Positions 60,301 through 64,000 of a stretch of 64,000 bases of DNA are shown one piece after another. Numbering within the stretch: the first letter of the stretch is position 1; each line of letters starts with the position of its first letter. Location: the NCBI GenBank assembly GCA_013396525.1, contig VWYX01000401.1, forward strand, positions 562,062 through 626,061. Reading direction: 5' to 3'. The stretch is from Chaetorhynchus papuensis (Eukaryota > Chordata > Aves > Passeriformes > Rhipiduridae). Made by a program: the position numbers and the translations under genes. The notes under the pieces were generated by a model. That model saw nothing but the letters and a program-made list of their open reading frames with translations, was not told the origin of the DNA and did not search any database.

Positions 60301-60471
60301 AAATGAAGCAAGATACATGGCAATTTTTGGTTGCTTTATTTTCTTCCACTTGTGCTTGAGGTTGTTGATGTCACCTGGAGATACAGCTGTAAACATGAAG
60401 AAGTACTCTCCAGAAGGACGGCACTCAGCGAAGCTACGCTGCGAGAGACAATTAATGCTCTAAATAGAACG
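48229..60471 (+). CDS. NGLY1: Peptide:N-glycanase 1, exons 1-8, 3' end outside the window
   Basis: This cytosolic amidase removes N-glycans from misfolded glycoproteins retrotranslocated from the ER. It converts the glycan-bearing Asn to Asp before proteasomal breakdown. Eight exons give 416 codons without a stop. An N-terminal PUB domain (about residues 25-90, the p97/VCP-binding module in the family) is followed by a Ser/Gln-rich linker (about 105-160) and the transglutaminase-like core. Zinc-binding Cys pairs are Cys246/Cys249 and Cys279/Cys282. The catalytic triad is Cys305 (GRCGEWANCF), His332 (DHVWTEVY) and Asp349 (RWLHCDPC), matching human 309, 336 and 353 with a four-residue offset. 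The ATG at 48229 gives MAAALGLSS, like the mammalian start. All introns are GT-AG. The C-terminal PAW glycan-binding domain is missing because its exons lie past 64,000. The gene is head-to-head with OXSM. Confidence 0.96.
48357..49423 (+). other. NGLY1 intron 1
   Basis: A 1.07 kb intron. Its first 90 bases continue the CpG island and the rest is ordinary sequence. No repeat is recognised. Confidence 0.8.
49424..49538 (+). CDS. NGLY1: NGLY1 exon 2, PUB domain
   Basis: The acceptor is tttcttcag and the donor is CAAGAG followed by GTGAGT. It encodes residues 44-81, including RLIRIGNPAFSTRLLPVRGA, a well conserved PUB segment, and ends in phase 0 at MGFQE. Confidence 0.95.
49539..51572 (+). other. 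NGLY1 intron 2
   Basis: A 2.0 kb AT-rich intron. A short poly-T run lies near 49,746-49,758. No exon or mobile element could be supported. Confidence 0.8.
51573..51815 (+). CDS. NGLY1: NGLY1 exon 3, end of PUB domain and linker
   Basis: The acceptor is tctacatttcag and the donor is GAAATG followed by GTAACT. Its 81 codons (residues 82-162) begin GETHLVFPKEASIEQL and pass into a low-complexity linker rich in Ser, Gln, Arg and Pro. The linker is likely disordered. It is the least conserved part of the protein against the mammalian one. Confidence 0.92.
51816..55225 (+). other. NGLY1 intron 3
   Basis: A 3.4 kb intron. Apart from a decayed CR1 3' end near its start, I see only single-copy-looking sequence and short homopolymer runs. 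Confidence 0.75.
51887..52022 (+). mobile_element. Decayed CR1 3' end in NGLY1 intron 3
   Basis: The ordered CR1-like pieces ggacaggttgctcagag, ctagagcaacttggtctga, cctcatagctaatc and aggttggactagat are followed by a T-rich break and caatggtttctga. These match a CR1 3' region in plus orientation with many substitutions, so it is an old copy. Confidence 0.7.
55226..55385 (+). CDS. NGLY1: NGLY1 exon 4, helical region before the core
   Basis: The acceptor is ccttttacag and the donor is GACAAAG followed by GTAATA. Residues 163-215 plus a split Gly codon include the helical stretch NPSIQQKALAAIPLQELKSK, conserved with mammalian NGLY1 ahead of the catalytic core. Confidence 0.93.
55386..58567 (+). 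other. NGLY1 intron 4
   Basis: A 3.2 kb AT-rich intron between the linker and zinc-region exons. No repeat or nested gene is recognised. Confidence 0.75.
58568..58790 (+). CDS. NGLY1: NGLY1 exon 5, zinc-binding region
   Basis: The acceptor is aattttacag and the donor is CCAAG followed by GTGAGA. It encodes residues 217-289 with two CXXC pairs, CSRC (246-249) and CNQC (279-282), the structural zinc ligands of the family. It ends in a split Arg codon. Confidence 0.95.
58791..59504 (+). other. NGLY1 intron 5
   Basis: A 0.7 kb AT-rich intron that ends in a long T-rich polypyrimidine tract before exon 6. Confidence 0.85.
59505..59626 (+). CDS. NGLY1: NGLY1 exon 6, catalytic cysteine
   Basis: The acceptor is tttttctcctgtag and the donor is TATACAG followed by GTATCA. 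Residues 291-330 include the nucleophile Cys305 in RGRCGEWANCFTLCCRA. Position 302 is Arg, whereas the mammalian protein has Cys there as I recall it. The last base starts the Asp331 codon. Confidence 0.95.
59627..60033 (+). other. NGLY1 intron 6
   Basis: A 0.4 kb intron between the exons carrying the catalytic Cys and His. The frame stays open for about 100 bases past the donor, but the exon join is fixed by the conserved DYTDHVW sequence. Confidence 0.85.
60034..60179 (+). CDS. NGLY1: NGLY1 exon 7, catalytic His and Asp
   Basis: The acceptor is tttgttacatag and the donor is GATGAG followed by GTAGGT. Residues 332-379 carry catalytic His332 (HVWTEVY) and Asp349 (LHCDPC), then the conserved GWGKKLSYIFAFSKDE segment. 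It ends in phase 0. Confidence 0.95.
60361..60471 (+). CDS. NGLY1: NGLY1 exon 8, end of the core domain
   Basis: Its 37 codons (380-416) run VVDVTWRYSCKHEEVLSRR to ALNRT and match the mammalian core. The donor is AACG followed by GTATGT. The acceptor ends gcttGAG, with an unusual G at -3. This is the last exon I can find in the window. Confidence 0.93.
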
Positions 60472-63400
60472 GTATGTAGCTTTTCTTCAGTGGGTTTCTG
60501 AGAGGGAAACACAAGCAGCTGCAAAATGTGAAGTCCTCAAACAAAGGAATGCACTTGGTAACCTCATAGGAATGTCCATGCACTATGGATATAGAAAATG
60601 CTGTTCATTACACATTTTACTCTGAATACATAGGAGTCAGTTGCAGTGCTGAACTTAGGGGAAATAATGGTATTATTATTAAGAGGATTATCATATTATC
60701 TCTTACATGCACTGATGTGCGTGTATATATTAGTTTTCTTAAGGTCTTTGGAGCAGACTTGTACTTGCTGTGGGTAAACTGCTACTCCTTAGTAACTATG
60801 TGGACTCCTTCTGGGTGGCTGAACGTTTTCCACGTCAGTGGTGCTATAGCTTGAAAACAGTAGCATTTACAGTTGTAAGAAATGTAGGTTTAATTTGCTT
60901 TCAGTGACTTTTTACAAGCTCTAGGAAGTGAGAGGAATGATTCACGGGCTGTTTCCAAGACTTTCAAAAGGCATTGATACCATCAGCAGAGCTTTGACTC
61001 AGGGCCACATGTATTTACACTGTTCATGCTTAACGTCCCCAAAGCTCATGGAGCCATTTGCACCTGCATGCCGTAGTTGCTGAACCTCTCTGCTAAGCTT
61101 TTTCCACTCCCTGCTTGGGACACCATGAACTTGATTCAAAATACTATAATACCATAAAACCTTGAACCACCTTGAGATTTACATTTTGTCCTCCCTTCCT
61201 TACAGGGCTAATTCCCATGCATGGAAACTTTAGTTCCAGTGGTAGTATACAGCTGATGGCTTAATAAACAGATTATGCCTTTTTTGAGGCCTGCTGGCTT
61301 GAGAGTTATAGCCATACACTAAGACTGTGAAGAATTGAACTGGACTCATGTTTGAGACCAGGGCTTGAAATCATTTTAGCAGTAATGAAAACTTGGTCAC
61401 ATAGCAGAGTGGAGCACTGAGAAGGGTAACCAGAGCAGCAGAGCAAAAGGAGGTAAAGGATCAGAAACTTTGAAGATGTCTTAGGGCAAGTTTTCAGTAC
61501 TCCATTCAGTCACAAGCCTCCAGCTACTATGCTTTCCTTCACTGCAACCTATTCAGACAATACTGTTGTAGAGGCCTCCTCTAACTCACACTTTTCCATC
61601 ATCTCCTAGGGACTGGCTCTAGGAATTACAGTCTCTGTACTGTTTGATGCAGAGCTCCAACACTGTGTCTCTTAAGCTCAATTTTTCTAAGTTACAGCTG
61701 AAGAGAAGCACGGTATGCAGGATACATTGTCACCTGTACTGCAGTGTTAATGAAAATGGAGTCTGAGGGATCATTATTTCTCTTTCCTGCATAAAGAGCA
61801 AAGGCCGTGACCATTTCTTCTCTGGATGTCTGTCTGTTCCGTTGCCAAGCAGAGGCCACACTACAGTTCAAAGGATATTGAGTGGCTTGCTGTTAAATGG
61901 ATAGCAGACAAGAATAATTTAATCTCTTCAGTACTTATTTTGCCTCTCAAAAATACTTTGTGTGTTTTATCTGGACCAAGCATTCCTAAATGGGTGTGTA
62001 GCCTCTGGATTACCCAACATTTGATAATATTCTGTAGTACCGTAGCACACTCTGACTGCAGATTTTCTTCACCTACTTTGTATGGGCACTGCACTATTCC
62101 AGTCCATTGTATGTTATCCCTATAGAAAGTGGGGGGGGACCCTGAACTTCCACTGCTTTCATTGGAAATTGGATGGTGGAATAGGGAAGCAAATTATTTT
62201 TTTATTTGCTCCAGGCTCCAATTTTTTGGTAGTGTTTGCGAATGGTTATAGTTATAGCCAAGTCAACTCTTAAAAGGAAAACTTGTAATTTAGGTTGAAT
62301 TGCAGGCATTTCATGCTGATTGATGTGAGATGAACCAGTGTTCCTTGTCAAAAGTTTGAAATTCAATTCCTGCCCTCAATTTATCTGTTGCTCACCCATC
62401 AGTGGGTCTACCTAAACTATGGATTATCAGTCTTGTGAAAGCAAAGGGACCTTCAGGAAGCATCAACAGCACAACTCGCACGTGACACAGAACTGATTTT
62501 AAAGGTGCAGTTCACCATCCCTCTTCCTTCTTACTACCTTTGTCTGCCAAAGAAAGGTGTGGCCTGAGAATGTGTGTAGAGGGTAATATCTTTAAAAAAA
62601 AAAACCCAAACAACCCAACCAAAAAAACCCCAAAAGCAGGAAGTTTGAGCCATGGCAGTTGGAGTTTTTGCAATGCATTTCTGATGACAATGTCTTTGGT
62701 AGGAAATGTAGTTACAGGTTTTCCCAGCGCAGGCCGTGTTGCTGTCTTCAGAGTCTGAGTGTTTGGCATGTTGGGCCTGCTGCATTTCTGTACAAGAGTC
62801 TGCTGGGTGGCAGGGGATGACCATAATTAGCATACTTGGGTTCTTTATACTTGAGGAGCTTACTGATTTCTTATATTGTGCATAGTTCTGTTTTCTGAAG
62901 CCTTTTCATGTTGAAACACTGCTCTGTAACAGGTTTTTTTATCTATTGTTACAAAAACTACACAGCAAAGGCATCCAGTTCTCAGCACAGCATCAGTGAT
63001 TTCAGTGATGATCACTGACACTGGGTTTTCCCTAGATGAAAGTGCTTGAAGAAAGTTGTGGATTTGTACTGTAAATTTAGGATAAATCATATCAAACTTC
63101 TCGGAGCCGGAGCAAGATCAGTTGTGCTGCATAGGGATATCCAAAGTGTTTGGGCAACTGTTAGTCTCAGGAAGGCCTGATATTTCATGGGAAACTGCTG
63201 GAACCACTGGTTATCATCCATCAACACAAGTAGAGGTGTGTTTCCTCCCTTGCTGTGTTAGAACTGGTATTTGGCATCTGGAATTTGTTCAGCTCGAGCT
63301 GTTTCTCATCATTTCTTTGTATCTACTTTATCCAGTTCCACATTGTTGACTGGAACAAAAAAAGTCTTCAGATGTTTCTTTTGTGATCTCTATTAGCAAA

Positions 63401-64000
63401 ACTTGCTGGGGTCAGAACTGCTTTTGAGATAATTGAGTCTTATTAGCCTCAAGTTCAGGTCCCAGTGGACTGAGTGTGCATGCCTTGGGTGATCACCAAA
63501 GCAGAAAAAAAGATGATGTGTGTAATAACTTACACACTCAATGTTGGACTTAATTTTTTCAGCCCCATGTGGGTTTATCCACAGTTAAAAAACCAAAAGG
63601 CTTCACATTCCAGATTTGTGTATTTGACATGAAAATCTTGTAGACAAAATACTGACATCTCAATAGTTGTTCACCAAAAAAATGCTCATAGTTTTATTCA
63701 TGTAAGCAAAGAAAATGTGTAATTCTATTTCTTTTCCACTAATTTTCCTGGAACTGAGTTTTTCTTAGTTTTCTGACATCTGCAAAAATAGAGATGTCAT
63801 AGTTTGTTTGCTACAGAATCAGTGAAAAAACTCTTTCAAAGACTTTTGTTTGGGCTTAATCACAAAACCAAGACTGTTGCCAACCAAATTACTCCATGTT
63901 AGAGAAGAAAAATTTGACCACAAATGATGCTTGCATTTTCTTTCTTCCAAATAATATTGAGAACAGCTATGGTACAGCATATATATGAACAGTCATAAAA
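60472..64000 (+). other. NGLY1 intron 8, incomplete
   Basis: At least 3.5 kb follow exon 8 without any sequence I can match to the next NGLY1 exon, which should begin near the mammalian RQLFLSENRRKE region. An A-rich tract with CCCAAAC and AACCCCAAAA units lies at 62,590-62,636. Nothing else is recognised. Confidence 0.75.

Noticed and set aside
1..64000. CRISPR array, bacterial operon, tRNA or rRNA gene
   Set aside because: No spaced direct repeats, no prokaryotic gene layout, and no cloverleaf or rRNA sequence recognised by eye.

Overview
This is vertebrate nuclear DNA, almost certainly from a bird. There are at least six CR1 retrotransposon fragments with typical avian 3' ends and several retroviral-type LTRs. 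The two genes present are split by GT-AG introns and match vertebrate OXSM and NGLY1. A decayed R2-clade retrotransposon fits a passerine best, because R2 elements are known from finches and sparrows; that species call is inference.

Layout. Positions 1-39,080 are a gene desert downstream of OXSM, with no exon I can support. The desert holds an R2-like reverse-transcriptase remnant (about 8,030-10,060, minus strand), two LTR-like elements (about 12.0-12.4 kb and 15.56-15.78 kb, both minus), CR1 pieces at 6.96, 27.98, 29.9 and 36.1 kb, simple repeats, an orphan CpG island near 30 kb and a 140-N gap in a (TTCC)n tract. OXSM, the mitochondrial 3-oxoacyl-ACP synthase, lies on the minus strand: two coding exons (43,107-42,125 and 39,702-39,300) encode a complete 461-residue protein with Cys-His-His catalytic residues. 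Its CpG-island promoter is near 44.85-45.4 kb. A 323-N gap with a CR1 3' end running into it sits in or just beyond the first intron.

From 45.5 to 47.95 kb the interval between the two head-to-head genes carries a CR1 fragment and an LTR-like sequence that runs into the second CpG island. NGLY1, the cytosolic peptide:N-glycanase, starts at 48,229 on the plus strand. Exons 1-8 (416 codons) are present and cover the PUB domain, the zinc-binding Cys pairs and the Cys-His-Asp transglutaminase-like core. The C-terminal PAW exons lie beyond 64,000.

The two genes serve different pathways: OXSM acts in mitochondrial fatty acid and lipoate synthesis, and NGLY1 in deglycosylation of ER-associated-degradation substrates. 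They share only a divergent promoter region. The observations I rate highest are the R2-clade remnant outside ribosomal DNA, the LTR abutting the NGLY1 promoter, and a near-duplicated TGACCTC plus NRF1-like module in that promoter.
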